Below are positions 34,084 through 42,898 of a DNA stretch of 64,000 bases, piece by piece (within the stretch, counting starts at the first letter, position 1; every line of letters starts with the position of its first letter). The DNA is from Lachnospiraceae bacterium (GTDB lineage: Bacteria; Bacillota; Clostridia; Lachnospirales; Lachnospiraceae): contig JAGBEO010000005.1 in assembly GCA_017936885.1 (NCBI GenBank), positions 124,001 to 188,000 of the forward strand, written 5' to 3'. A program made the translations under genes and the position numbers. The notes under the pieces were generated by a model. The model was given only the letters and a program-made list of their open reading frames with translations, ran no database searches and was not told the DNA's origin.

Positions 34084-34605
34084 CTATTGGAACATAATGT
34101 CACTGAATGACACATTATAGATAAATTCGGAATCAAACATGGTCTGTACTCTCTCAAGGATCTCCTGTCTGATCTGATCCTGATTATTTCTTGCCTCTTC
34201 CATTGTATACTGTGCAAATGTATCATTAATTTCACTCTTAATCAGGCTTTCCTGTTCTGATAAATCAGAACCGTATGTTTTATATCCCTTGTCTTTGGTA
34301 TTAATTGATAACGTAACAGACACCAGACAATAGTGATCCTTGTCATCCCCCTCACTTGCCTTAAGCGGAATGGTCATGGACTCTGAAATCTGATAAGTTT
34401 CGGTATCGGTCATCGGAATCACTTCCTCTGCAGCATCCTCGCCTCCGTTCGCTGCAAGTTCCAAATCAAGAGCTGTTGCAATATTATCCACCAGTGCCGC
34501 GGTCTTCCTGGATGCACTCGTTACACTGAACATCATAATGGCCGTCAATACAATATTAACAATGAGCAACGCCAATATAATAATGGAAATCATGTTTTTC
34601 TTCAT
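34084..34605 (-). CDS. fliL: Flagellar basal body-associated protein FliL
   Basis: Single-pass membrane protein that rings the stator units and supports torque. One N-terminal helix (residues about 7-27) is followed by an extracytoplasmic domain with the family pattern: SMTIPLK..., HYCLVSVTLSINTKDKGY, SEINDTFAQYTMEEARNNQDQIRQEILERVQTMF. At 173 residues it is normal. It lies between motB and fliM. Confidence 0.93.
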   Translation of the reverse strand: MKKNMISIIILALLIVNIVLTAIMMFSVTSASRKTAALVDNIATALDLELAANGGEDAAEEVIPMTDTETYQISESMTIPLKASEGDDKDHYCLVSVTLSINTKDKGYKTYGSDLSEQESLIKSEINDTFAQYTMEEARNNQDQIRQEILERVQTMFDSEFIYNVSFSDIMFQ

Positions 34606-34663
34606 AGCTGTATATTCTCCTTTTACTTATTATGGAAACCTTCTCACAGCAAAACCATCTCAA

Positions 34664-35470
34664 TCAGTACGAACTGAGCGGAGTATATATTTTAATTTCT
34701 ACTCGTCTGTTTTTCGTTCTTCCTTCTGCTGTAGCATTATCTGCGATCGGTACATATTCGCCCCTGCCGGCATGTTTTATATTGGCCGGATCCAGATTGG
34801 TAACCGATAACAGATAATTAAACACTGATAATGCCCGTCCCGAACTAAGTTCATCGTTGTTAGAGTACTTTGCGCCGGACATCGGCACATTATCCGTATG
34901 TCCTTCTATCTCAATGGTACCTTCTGCGTATTTCTCCAAAATCAGGCCCACCTGATCCAACACAGGCTTCGCTTCATCCTTAAGCAAGGTACTTCCCGAA
35001 TCAAAAAGCAGTGCGCCTTTCAACGTGAGCTGAACATACTGGGTCGTAAATTCCAAATCTATATCCTCACCCATTCCTCTCTCGTCAACCGCTTCCTGTA
35101 TCTTCTCAGCCAGTTCCTCGGACTCTTCCATCTGTGCCTCTTCCAACTGCTGCTGCGCTTCCGCCACGTCCTCGGACACGATCTCGCCGTCGTCCATCTT
35201 ACCGGTACTGTTAATATATTCATCCAACTCATTCAACTGGCTGACACCATTGCTGATCAGCACGCCGTCACCAATCGCTGTTGCTCCTGCCGTAAAAATA
35301 GAGAACGTCTGATTAAAGGACGCTACTACTTCTTCAAATTTCTGTGCATCCACAGTAGACATAGAAAACAGCAACACGAAAAAGCAGAGTAACAGATTCA
35401 TCAAATCCGCAAAAGTCGACTGCCAGGCCGGCGCGCCTTTTGGGGGTTCATCTGGCTTCTTCTTAGCCAT
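34664..35470 (-). CDS. motB: Flagellar stator protein MotB
   Basis: Stator subunit that anchors the ion channel to peptidoglycan. The single helix ADLMNLLLCFFVLLFSM carries the essential Asp (Asp22 from the chosen start), and the OmpA-like peptidoglycan-binding domain has LLFDSGSTLL and IEGHTDNVP. The start is the ATG at 35468-35470 with GGAGGTGAAGCAG upstream, giving 268 residues and an 8-base overlap with motA. A coiled coil (about 105-135) lies between the helix and the OmpA domain. Whether H+ or Na+ drives it cannot be decided here. Confidence 0.96.
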   Translation of the reverse strand: MAKKKPDEPPKGAPAWQSTFADLMNLLLCFFVLLFSMSTVDAQKFEEVVASFNQTFSIFTAGATAIGDGVLISNGVSQLNELDEYINSTGKMDDGEIVSEDVAEAQQQLEEAQMEESEELAEKIQEAVDERGMGEDIDLEFTTQYVQLTLKGALLFDSGSTLLKDEAKPVLDQVGLILEKYAEGTIEIEGHTDNVPMSGAKYSNNDELSSGRALSVFNYLLSVTNLDPANIKHAGRGEYVPIADNATAEGRTKNRRVEIKIYTPLSSY

Positions 35471-36260
35471 CTGCTTCACCTCCGCCTTCTTCATTCGGGG
35501 TCTCTCTATCCTTCGGTGCCAGGAAGGATTTCAGCTTTTCCTCAATAACACGAGGATTCTCTCCTGCCTGAATAGACAAAAGTCCCTCAATCTCTATTTC
35601 CTTCATCATCATTTCTTCTGCATTCTTGCCCTTCAGTTTAGTCACTACCGGATTACAGATCCAGTTTGCAAGAATGGAACCATATAATGTAGTAATCAAT
35701 GCAACCGCCATAGAAGGACCGATCGAAGAAGGGTCATTCATATCCTGTAACATGTTAATCAGACCGATCAATGTACCGATCATACCCCATGCAGGCCCCA
35801 TCGCTCCCAGATTCTCCCAGAATCCGATCTTCTCCTTATGCCGGTCTTCTACGCTGACAAGCTCTGTCTCCATAATAGCACGAACAAGTTCCGGATCAGT
35901 ACCGTCAACGATCAACAGAATTCCTTTCTTAAGAAATCCATCCTCAACATCTTCTGCCGCCTCTTCCAGGGAAAGAAGACCCTCTTTACGTGCTACGTTG
36001 GATAAATCTATAATTTTCTGAATAATTTCAGGGACATTCATAGTTGATGTTTTAAAAATCAATCGAAAGCTCTTAAGTCCGTTCAGGAACCCCTGCAGCG
36101 GGTAACTTGCAAGAATACACATGAATGAACCGCCGAATGTGATAAGGGCTGACGGCATATCCAGAAATCGTAAAATTGCCGATGCTTCATTACCCCATAA
36201 AATACCGAAAACCATCAAGATAAAACATAATACTAAACCGATAATTGAAGCTAAATCCAT
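35463..36260 (-). CDS. motA: Flagellar stator protein MotA
   Basis: Stator channel subunit that contacts FliG and generates torque. Four membrane helices are visible: SIIGLVLCFILMVFGILWG, a second at about 33-52 (LITFGGSFMCILASY), and the pair at about 150-200 with WENLGAMGPAWGMIGTLIGLINML, where the conserved prolines and glycines occur. The large cytoplasmic loop lies between helices 2 and 3. At 265 residues it is complete. Order flbD-motA-motB-fliL-fliM. Confidence 0.97.
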   Translation of the reverse strand: MDLASIIGLVLCFILMVFGILWGNEASAILRFLDMPSALITFGGSFMCILASYPLQGFLNGLKSFRLIFKTSTMNVPEIIQKIIDLSNVARKEGLLSLEEAAEDVEDGFLKKGILLIVDGTDPELVRAIMETELVSVEDRHKEKIGFWENLGAMGPAWGMIGTLIGLINMLQDMNDPSSIGPSMAVALITTLYGSILANWICNPVVTKLKGKNAEEMMMKEIEIEGLLSIQAGENPRVIEEKLKSFLAPKDRETPNEEGGGEADG

Positions 36261-36281
36261 CTGTATCCACCCGTTTTCACA

Positions 36282-36467
36282 CTAATTTGCAAAAATATCC
36301 TTTCTATACGATTTTACTAAATTTTTCACTTCTTGTCTACTTTCTTTTACAATTATTTTCCGTCCGGTCGTAAAAGAAAGCACAGTATCAGGTGTCTCCT
36401 CTACCAGTTCTAACAAGTCCGGGTTGATCAGCACTTTAACACCGTTAATTTTCGTAACCTCTACCAT
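36282..36467 (-). CDS. flbD: FlbD family small flagellar protein
   Basis: A 61-residue protein of the FlbD family found next to motA in many Firmicutes and spirochaetes. The pattern is typical: VTKINGVKVLINPDLLELVEETPDTVLSFTTGRKIIVKES. It has no membrane segment. Its exact function is unsettled; it is not the Caulobacter regulator of the same name. It is the first gene after an internal promoter and so begins the second transcription unit of the flagellar cluster. Confidence 0.93.
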   Translation of the reverse strand: MVEVTKINGVKVLINPDLLELVEETPDTVLSFTTGRKIIVKESRQEVKNLVKSYRKDIFAN

Positions 36468-36537
36468 CGTATGCTCCTATATGTAATCTCAAAGCCATAA
36501 ATTAAACACATTAAGTATGTTAATATAGAACTTATTC

Positions 36538-36566
36538 ATTTTACCATACATCTTCACAAACTGCAA
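36538..36566 (-). promoter_or_regulatory. Internal sigma-A promoter before flbD-motA
   Basis: -35 TTGCAG (36561-36566), exact 17-base spacer and -10 TAAAAT (36538-36543), about 70 bases before the flbD start and just after the hairpin that follows flgE. Confidence 0.65.
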
Positions 36567-36629
36567 AAAAATTTTGTATAAAAACCGTTAAGATATAAAC
36601 TGCCGGAAACCCGAACCACATAAAAGAAA

Positions 36630-36668
36630 AGAGAGGAACCCTCTCATTACAATCAGAAAGTTCCTCTT
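36630..36668 (-). terminator. Hairpin terminator after flgE
   Basis: AGAGGAAC (36632-36639) pairs with GTTCCTCT (36660-36667), and the minus strand then reads CTCTTTTCTTTTATG. It lies right after the flgE stop and may end or attenuate the upstream flagellar unit. Confidence 0.7.
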
Positions 36669-36689
36669 TATCCGGTCAAATAATAACCG

Positions 36690-38714
36690 TTATCTCTTCA
36701 AATTAACAAGTTCCTCCAACAAAGTATCGGATACGGTAATAATTCGGCTGTTAGCCTGGAAACCACGCTGTGTGGTAATCATCTCCGTAAATTCGGAGGA
36801 CAAATCAACGTTACTCATCTCCAATACGCCGGAGGTCATGGTACCGCCGCTGGCTGTGATATCCTCACCCACACCGTCAAACTCACCGGAGTTCATGGTC
36901 GCGGAGTACAGGTTGTCACCAGCCTTTGCCAAACCGGAAGCATTGGCGAAATTGGCTACCGCAATCTGACCGAGCAGTTTGGTCATACCATTGTCGTAGG
37001 AAGCTGTAATCTTACCATCCTGTCCTACTTCAACACCGATCATCTCACCACGTTTTCTGCCGCTGCCCGTATTGTTCTCATCGCCGGCGCCGCTGGTTCC
37101 GCTTATGGTTGAAGTCTTGCCATTGTTAAACATATTGGATTTGGAGAAATCAATATCTATATTCTCAAAATGCGTTAAACTTATATTATCTCCTGACAAG
37201 GAAGAAGCTGACGTATTAAAAGTTAACGTAACACTGTCCTGTCCCTGACCGCCGATATAAGAAAAGTGACCGTTATCCACATCATATACCAATTCAAAAC
37301 CACGGTTACTCTCTGTGGTAATGATCTGGGCATATCCATCCGGTCCGATGTAATCAATCGCATAATTCTTACCGTTTGTTCCACTCTCCAACTGGAATAC
37401 CTGTTTCAAAATAGCATCTGCATCATCCGGATATTTCAAGTCTACTCCAAAGCTGTTGGCCTTGTATGTAGCATCACGGTTGGTAGGAAGGTCTACCGTA
37501 AAGCTAATCGTCTTATCTGATCCGTTGGCTCCGTCAGTCACTGTTATGTTGTCAACATTTTCCAAACCTTTCATAGCTTTCAAAGCATCTGGCCAGGAAA
37601 CTTCATTTGCTCCGGTACCGACTGCCACCGCATTGCCGTTTGCATCCTTCGTATAATACTTCTTCTCAGTCTCGCTGTAAATTAAGTTATACGGTTCTGC
37701 TTCCAACTGGGACTTGGTAAGTGTTACACTGCCTTTTACTGTAACATCCGTGCCGCTGGCAACTGCTGTGCCATCATTAATTCCTTGTACCTCAACTGTA
37801 TTGGATGCCATCAGCAATGCATTATCACTATATCCATCCAAAATTTCAGAAAGCGGTGTGTTCAGACTATATGTGCTGGTAGCATTATCATAATCAATTT
37901 CATCCTCATTGAATTTATACAACATTTTTGTTTCCAAATCAGAATCAGAACCAAAACTTGCAATCTGATTGATATTAGACAGATTATACTTCTTAACCAA
38001 AGACACACTGTCAGAGTCAATAATATCGTCTAACTGCACACGGTAACGACCTTCCGAACCTTTACTGTGAATACTGAACTTAGCAGTATACTGATAACCC
38101 AAGTTATCAAAGAACGTCAGTGTGATAACTTTACCGGCTGTACTGTTAACATCAGAATCATTTTTATCCAGAATACCTGCCACATATCCTCTCGTAGTTG
38201 CCTCGGGGTCGGCAACCAGATTCTCTTCATTCATGATCTGCAATGCAGATACCGTATCGGCCCTGATATCGCCGGTCTCCGGATCTACCTGCCAACCCAT
38301 TACCTTATAACCAGTCGTGGACATTACCAGATTACCCGCACCGTCAATGGTGAAAGAACCGTCTCTTGTAAAGAAGTTCTGGGAACCGTTATTGACTACG
38401 AAGAAAGAATCTCCCGTGATCATGATATCAAACGGATTATTCGTAGACTGTGCGGAACCCTGTGTCGTAATTGCAGTGGAGATGGCACCCGTCTTAGAAC
38501 CAAGACCGATCTGTCTGGGGTTGATACCGCCTCGTCCGGTAGCCGCATTGGCACCGGATGCTGCCTGTGTTGTCTGGTATAACAAGTCACTGAATACCAT
38601 AGACTGTGATTTATAAGCTGTTGTATTGACGTTCGCGATATTATTACCGATAACGTCCATTCTTGTCTGGTGAGTCTTAAGACCTGCAACACCAGAGAAA
38701 AGTGATCTCATCAT
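36690..38714 (-). CDS. flgE: Flagellar hook protein FlgE
   Basis: Structural protein of the hook, exported by the flagellar type III system. The N-terminal rod-class signature (FSGVAGLKTHQTRMDVIGNNIANVNTTAYK) and the C-terminal one (MSNVDLSSEFTEMITTQRGFQANSRIITVSDTLLEELVNL) are intact and form the coiled core. Its 674 residues are well above the 400 or so of enteric FlgE; the extra sequence is the surface-exposed variable part (about 250-560), rich in Asp, Asn, Thr and Ser. Hooks of this size also occur in other Lachnospiraceae. It is the last gene before the internal hairpin. Confidence 0.96.
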   Translation of the reverse strand: MMRSLFSGVAGLKTHQTRMDVIGNNIANVNTTAYKSQSMVFSDLLYQTTQAASGANAATGRGGINPRQIGLGSKTGAISTAITTQGSAQSTNNPFDIMITGDSFFVVNNGSQNFFTRDGSFTIDGAGNLVMSTTGYKVMGWQVDPETGDIRADTVSALQIMNEENLVADPEATTRGYVAGILDKNDSDVNSTAGKVITLTFFDNLGYQYTAKFSIHSKGSEGRYRVQLDDIIDSDSVSLVKKYNLSNINQIASFGSDSDLETKMLYKFNEDEIDYDNATSTYSLNTPLSEILDGYSDNALLMASNTVEVQGINDGTAVASGTDVTVKGSVTLTKSQLEAEPYNLIYSETEKKYYTKDANGNAVAVGTGANEVSWPDALKAMKGLENVDNITVTDGANGSDKTISFTVDLPTNRDATYKANSFGVDLKYPDDADAILKQVFQLESGTNGKNYAIDYIGPDGYAQIITTESNRGFELVYDVDNGHFSYIGGQGQDSVTLTFNTSASSLSGDNISLTHFENIDIDFSKSNMFNNGKTSTISGTSGAGDENNTGSGRKRGEMIGVEVGQDGKITASYDNGMTKLLGQIAVANFANASGLAKAGDNLYSATMNSGEFDGVGEDITASGGTMTSGVLEMSNVDLSSEFTEMITTQRGFQANSRIITVSDTLLEELVNLKR

Positions 38715-38796
38715 AGTGAAATGACCTCCTTCATTCTTATCGAAACCGTTGTGTCCCTTCTGTCAGTCAGGAACATAAGCCTCCATAAAGGTCCGG

Positions 38797-39201
38797 CTAC
38801 ATAATTACGGCTCCGTCAATATTAGTAAATACATTCTCGTTGGTTTCTGTCTGATCCATCGCCGTGATAACCGTGTGATTCGGCACGTTCACGATAAACG
38901 CGAGGGAATCCACAATAACCAGGGATTCATTTATTCCTTTCGCGCCTGCCTTAGCTGCCCCCTGATTCAGGCGTTCCACCTGCTCTTTTGTCAGTTCGAT
39001 ATTTCTGTCTACCAGACGATTGGCCGCATGTTTGGAGAACTTAACTTCACCGTTCTCCGGCGTACTGTCTGTCTTGCTTGACAGGATATCCTGAAAGCTC
39101 AGTCCATTCTTACTGACGGATGCCGTCTGCTGTCTGTTCTGGCTTAAATACTGATCCTGCAGCTGTTCCAGGGAAAGAAATTGATTGCCTTGAATCTTCA
39201 T
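38797..39201 (-). CDS. Flagellar operon protein, TIGR02530 family
   Basis: A 134-residue cytoplasmic protein found between flgD and flgE in many Firmicutes. The conserved block is VKFSKHAANRLVDRNIELTKEQVERLNQGAAKAGAKG, followed by LVIVDSLAFIVNVPNHTVITAM. The first 50 residues are polar and variable. The function is unknown; a role in hook assembly is inferred from its fixed place. It lies 37 bases after flgD. Confidence 0.88.
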   Translation of the reverse strand: MKIQGNQFLSLEQLQDQYLSQNRQQTASVSKNGLSFQDILSSKTDSTPENGEVKFSKHAANRLVDRNIELTKEQVERLNQGAAKAGAKGINESLVIVDSLAFIVNVPNHTVITAMDQTETNENVFTNIDGAVIM

Positions 39202-39238
39202 ATTCTCTCCTCCTTGAGATAACTATAAAGTCCTATGA

Positions 39239-39934
39239 CTATTCTTCCTTAGGCGTTCCGTCCGCATTAAGCGTGCCGTCTGCTATCGCGCTTGCCACAA
39301 TATCTTTCATCTTGCTGACATAATCCTCCAGATCGTCCACATAATCATCCGTGATAAAATTCTTCTGGTACTCGGTCATATTCTGATACATTTCATCAAG
39401 CTTCTCTACATTCTCTCTGTCCTCTAAAGATAAAACGCCAAGTTCCGGAAGCTTGTTGAATATATTCAGGAATTCTGCTGCAAGCTTATATGCCTCCAGA
39501 TAAACCGGATCTGCTACGGTATCCAGATCATCCATGGAATACAACTCTCCATTGATGGAAAGATACGCTTTGTTGTTCTCATATACAACGTAATCCACAT
39601 TACCCTGTACATTGGTTGTTCTGCCTGTACTGTCTGTGATCTTCATGAGTACTGTCTGCCCCACTAACGCGGATGCTCTGGATAATTCCAAAGATGCACT
39701 CATATTCTGCATCTGCTCAAGTTCTGAGAAGGTTGCATACTGGGAAATATACTCTGTATTAGAAGTCGGCTCTAACGGGTCCTGATATTTCATCTGTGCT
39801 ACCAAAAGCTGTAAGAACGCATCCTTATCCAGACTGGAATTACCGGTCTTAACTTCCGCACTCTTATTCGCCAGGGAAGCTGCCGAATTGGATTCTACGA
39901 GTTTACCATCTTCTACTTTTCCTACTACTCCCAT
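39239..39934 (-). CDS. flgD: Flagellar hook-capping protein FlgD, atypical C-terminus
   Basis: Scaffold that caps the growing hook and is removed later. The N-terminal core is standard: LDKDAFLQLLVAQMKYQDPLEPTSNTEYISQYATFSELEQMQ. The usual Tudor/Ig-like C-terminal part is only partly recognisable (VGQTVLMKITD...VQGNVDYVVYENNKAYLSINGELY). The last 90 or so residues are instead a predicted helical, acidic segment (AYKLAAEFLNIFNKLPELG...DYVDDLEDYVSKMKDIV). The ATG at 39932-39934 was chosen because AAAGGAG lies eight bases upstream. Length 231 residues. Confidence 0.92.
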   Translation of the reverse strand: MGVVGKVEDGKLVESNSAASLANKSAEVKTGNSSLDKDAFLQLLVAQMKYQDPLEPTSNTEYISQYATFSELEQMQNMSASLELSRASALVGQTVLMKITDSTGRTTNVQGNVDYVVYENNKAYLSINGELYSMDDLDTVADPVYLEAYKLAAEFLNIFNKLPELGVLSLEDRENVEKLDEMYQNMTEYQKNFITDDYVDDLEDYVSKMKDIVASAIADGTLNADGTPKEE

Positions 39935-39962
39935 TCCTTTCACTCCTTTCTGATTATCACAT

Positions 39963-41432
39963 CTATGCTGTATAGTCTACTGTGCTGCCGTTTGCCTGCA
40001 TCATCTCTACTACAATGCGCTCGGAATCTTCCATCATACCAAGATCCTCTTCTTCACCGATCTCGTCTAAATTGATTCTTCTGACTCCTTTTTTGGCCTT
40101 ACCCTGCTCCTGTGCCATATTCTCATTCTGCTCTGAGAACTGTTCACCATATGCATGGTTGGCAACCGTAACCTCTACCGCATCTACCTTAATGCCCTGT
40201 TCTTCAAACTGGGTCTTTAACTGGATTAACTGGGTCTCGATCACCGCGCGGACTGTTTCATTCTGTGCCGTGAAATGTGCCGTGAGCACACCGTCTTTGG
40301 CTACAATCTGTACATTCACAGTACCTAAACTGGCGGGATGAAGCTGCATTTCCAGTTCCTGTGTATCAGCCTTTAAGTTGATCTTCATGTACTCCATGAT
40401 CTGATCCATAATCTCTTCTGTCTGGGCCGATTGGAATACAGGTTCCGCCTGCTGTACCTCACTCACCTCTGTCTGCTGCATCGGTGTCTGCAGTAAAGTA
40501 CCTCCTGCTGAGTTACCCTCTCCTTTGCTGCCCATGTCGGAAGCATTGTTCTCCTTGTGTTTCGAGAAGCTTTGTACCTCCGCTTTAGGCGTATCTGTCA
40601 CCTCTTCCGTGACACTCTTTGCGCCGCTCGCATCATCAACGGTCACTTTCATCTGCACCGTCTCACCATCTCTCTGAACGGATACGGTATAATCTTTCAT
40701 ACCTTCCAGGCTCACTTCCGGTGTTTCCTGCGCCGGTGTCAGATCCTGCATGTCAGTTTCCTGTTGTTCGGAAACCATCTGTGTCAATAATGTGTTAAGT
40801 TCATCTTTGCTCAGGCCAAGTTCTTCGGCTAATGCACCGAGATCTTCTTCCACTGCCCCTAACAGGTTCTGCAAATTACCATAAAGCGTCTCATTGGTCA
40901 CAAGAGACAACTCGTCTGTGCTTCCCGCAAGATTTAATAACAACTGTTTCAGATTATCGGGATCAAATAATTCGATCGCTGTCAAACCAAGTATTTCCAT
41001 AGCTGCTTCCACTTCTTCCGGTGTCACATTCATCTCTTCTGCAATATCCTGTACCAGCTCTTCGCCTTTCTTCTCCACTTCTTCCTGCACATTTTCCGTC
41101 TTGACATCCACCGTATCCTCAGAGACTTCTCTGTTTCCATCCTGCTGCACTGCGTCTTTCGTTTTGTCTGACTGCGCGGAATCTTTCGCGGCATCAATCT
41201 GCTTATTACTGTCATTTTGTAACCTATCTTTCTTAGATGCAGACTCCATAACAGTACTCTTAGTCATCATCCGGCTGCTGTCTGTATCAGATTGCAGTTC
41301 ACAAAGCTGGTCACTCATCTTCGTCATAAGCTTATCAAAGCCCTCTCTGACAATCTCCTCCTGACTGCCGCCCGCAGATACCGTCTGGCTTGTGGTGTAA
41401 TTAAGCAAAGCGTTCACATTGTTTACAGTCAT
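39963..41432 (-). CDS. fliK: Flagellar hook-length control protein FliK
   Basis: Secreted molecular ruler that stops hook growth by acting on FlhB. The N-terminal two thirds of the 489 residues are polar, Gln/Glu/Lys/Thr-rich and probably extended. The C-terminal Flg_hook domain is clear: LEMQLHPASLGTVNVQIVAKDGVLTAHFTAQNETVRAVIETQLIQLKTQFEEQGIKV. The ATG has a strong AAGGAGGAGAGAGC site. It lies between the MotE-like gene and flgD, the common order in Clostridia. Confidence 0.93.
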   Translation of the reverse strand: MTVNNVNALLNYTTSQTVSAGGSQEEIVREGFDKLMTKMSDQLCELQSDTDSSRMMTKSTVMESASKKDRLQNDSNKQIDAAKDSAQSDKTKDAVQQDGNREVSEDTVDVKTENVQEEVEKKGEELVQDIAEEMNVTPEEVEAAMEILGLTAIELFDPDNLKQLLLNLAGSTDELSLVTNETLYGNLQNLLGAVEEDLGALAEELGLSKDELNTLLTQMVSEQQETDMQDLTPAQETPEVSLEGMKDYTVSVQRDGETVQMKVTVDDASGAKSVTEEVTDTPKAEVQSFSKHKENNASDMGSKGEGNSAGGTLLQTPMQQTEVSEVQQAEPVFQSAQTEEIMDQIMEYMKINLKADTQELEMQLHPASLGTVNVQIVAKDGVLTAHFTAQNETVRAVIETQLIQLKTQFEEQGIKVDAVEVTVANHAYGEQFSEQNENMAQEQGKAKKGVRRINLDEIGEEEDLGMMEDSERIVVEMMQANGSTVDYTA

Positions 41433-41479
41433 GCTCTCTCCTCCTTTCTTTAATTTTCAAGGTTCTGTGCCTTACGGCT

Positions 41480-41513
41480 TATATATAACATGTGGCTTCC
41501 CACATAATATATA
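41480..41513 (-). other. RNA hairpin between the motE-like gene and fliK
   Basis: CCACAT/ATGTGG with an outer TATATA helix and a 2x2 internal loop, closed by a short loop, lies in the 122-base gap. No T-run follows, so it is more likely a processing or stability element than a terminator. Confidence 0.4.
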
Positions 41514-41554
41514 TCGGATTTCTATCTGCTTTTCTAAAGCGTCTCTGTTACATC

Positions 41555-42430
41555 CTATGAATCCGGGTCCATAATCTTTGTCAAACGGGAAGCAACCTCC
41601 GGGTCCATAACACCCAATATTTTACCACGGTCTTCCGCGCTCATCTGATCCAGAATCTTAGCGGCCAGTTCCAGATTATCTGTCATAGCTTCGAAGATTC
41701 CCGCCGCTTCCTTCGGTTTCATCTCCGCATATGCCTGGGCATAGTCCTGCAGCTCCTGATCCGCCTCTACCTGCTGTACCACTTGTTTATAGAGATACTC
41801 TGCCGTGGTAGGATCCATCGTTTCATAGTACTTCTGATACTCCTCCGGTCCCGGCCCCTGTTCGGCATAGACTACTTCCTCATAAAATTCCGTCTTAATA
41901 CGTTCAAACTCAACCTGAGCATCCTCAAAGGTCTGCAAACGTTCGATCTCCGCACGGAGTTCCTCCAGTTCTTCCGAACTTACATTGCTCTCGGACTGCG
42001 CCTGCTCTAATTCAAGCTCCAGTTCCATGATATAATCCACTGCTTCCCGCAGACTGGTATAGCCGCCATAAGCTTCTTCATCATCGGTCGTTACCACCGT
42101 CTCAGCAGGCAGAATTTTATTGATTACCGGCACGTCCTTCAGGACAGGCGCCAGTACTCCCGATCCGAAACCACCCACATCCAGTTTGATGAGCAGACAC
42201 AGTATGGCGATCCATATAACAACAATAACAACCGTTACCAAAAACACAGACACACCGCCGGCCTCTTCATCCTCTGAAAGCTTCGCCTCCTGCTGCGATA
42301 TTTCCCTGGCTCTCTGCTTTGCTTCCTTCTTCTGCGCCTTCTGCTCATCCTTTATTTTTTTACGTTCTTCTTTAAGCTTCTTTTTTTCTGCCTTGGTATC
42401 CACCGGGGCATTTAAAAGTTCATCTGCCAT
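41555..42430 (-). CDS. MotE/YlxF-like protein with MgtE N-terminal fold
   Basis: A 291-residue membrane protein. The charged Lys/Glu-rich cytoplasmic tail (1-57) is followed by one membrane helix (about 59-81, VSVFLVTVVIVVIWIAILCLLI), an extracytoplasmic coiled coil (about 130-190, LELELEQAQSESNVSSEELEELRAEIERL) and a C-terminal MgtE_N-like domain (YEQ-type YYETMDPTTAEYLYKQ, then LAAKILDQMSAEDRGKILGVMDPEVASRLTKIM). This is the build of MotE/YlxF, a periplasmic-side stator chaperone-like protein encoded between fliJ and fliK. The gene name is used loosely in this family, so none is assigned. Confidence 0.85.
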   Translation of the reverse strand: MADELLNAPVDTKAEKKKLKEERKKIKDEQKAQKKEAKQRAREISQQEAKLSEDEEAGGVSVFLVTVVIVVIWIAILCLLIKLDVGGFGSGVLAPVLKDVPVINKILPAETVVTTDDEEAYGGYTSLREAVDYIMELELELEQAQSESNVSSEELEELRAEIERLQTFEDAQVEFERIKTEFYEEVVYAEQGPGPEEYQKYYETMDPTTAEYLYKQVVQQVEADQELQDYAQAYAEMKPKEAAGIFEAMTDNLELAAKILDQMSAEDRGKILGVMDPEVASRLTKIMDPDS

Positions 42431-42432
42431 TC

Positions 42433-42885
42433 TTATTCCTCTTTTCCACGCTGTCCGTAAGTATAACTCGTAAGCTCATCTACAGCCTTGAATTCTGCGG
42501 CATTTTCCTCCCGCATAAACTGTTCCAACGCCTTCTCCTTAAGCCTCTCATGCATCTTACGTTCCTGCATGACCTCCTGCAGTTTCACTCTTGCCGCCTC
42601 CACTTCCTCTTCAGCCCGGGCGACCTGTTCTTTCTGTCCGCTTATCATTTCATCCATGGTTTTCATGGCATAACTGTTATCTTTCAAATCATTGACATTG
42701 AGCATCTTACTTCTCATCCGTCTGCCTTCTTCCAGATAAGCTTCTTTCCTGTCTATGAATGTCTTAAGCTTCTCCTCTTCTTCCATCAGCTTAACCTGTG
42801 CTCTGCCCAAGTCCATCTTAGCCTGGTTTTCCAACTGATACTTAATATTCAGGATACTCTGCATTCTGTATTTGAATTTCGCCAT
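42433..42885 (-). CDS. fliJ: Flagellar export protein FliJ
   Basis: Coiled-coil stalk of the export ATPase complex, equivalent to the gamma subunit of F-type ATPases. It is almost wholly helical: FKYRMQSILNIKYQLENQAKMDLGRAQVKLMEEEEKL, then a second long helix ending near residue 130. At 150 residues it is normal. It follows fliI by 13 bases and runs into the MotE-like gene two bases later. Confidence 0.93.
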   Translation of the reverse strand: MAKFKYRMQSILNIKYQLENQAKMDLGRAQVKLMEEEEKLKTFIDRKEAYLEEGRRMRSKMLNVNDLKDNSYAMKTMDEMISGQKEQVARAEEEVEAARVKLQEVMQERKMHERLKEKALEQFMREENAAEFKAVDELTSYTYGQRGKEE

Positions 42886-42898
42886 GACCGGTTACCTC

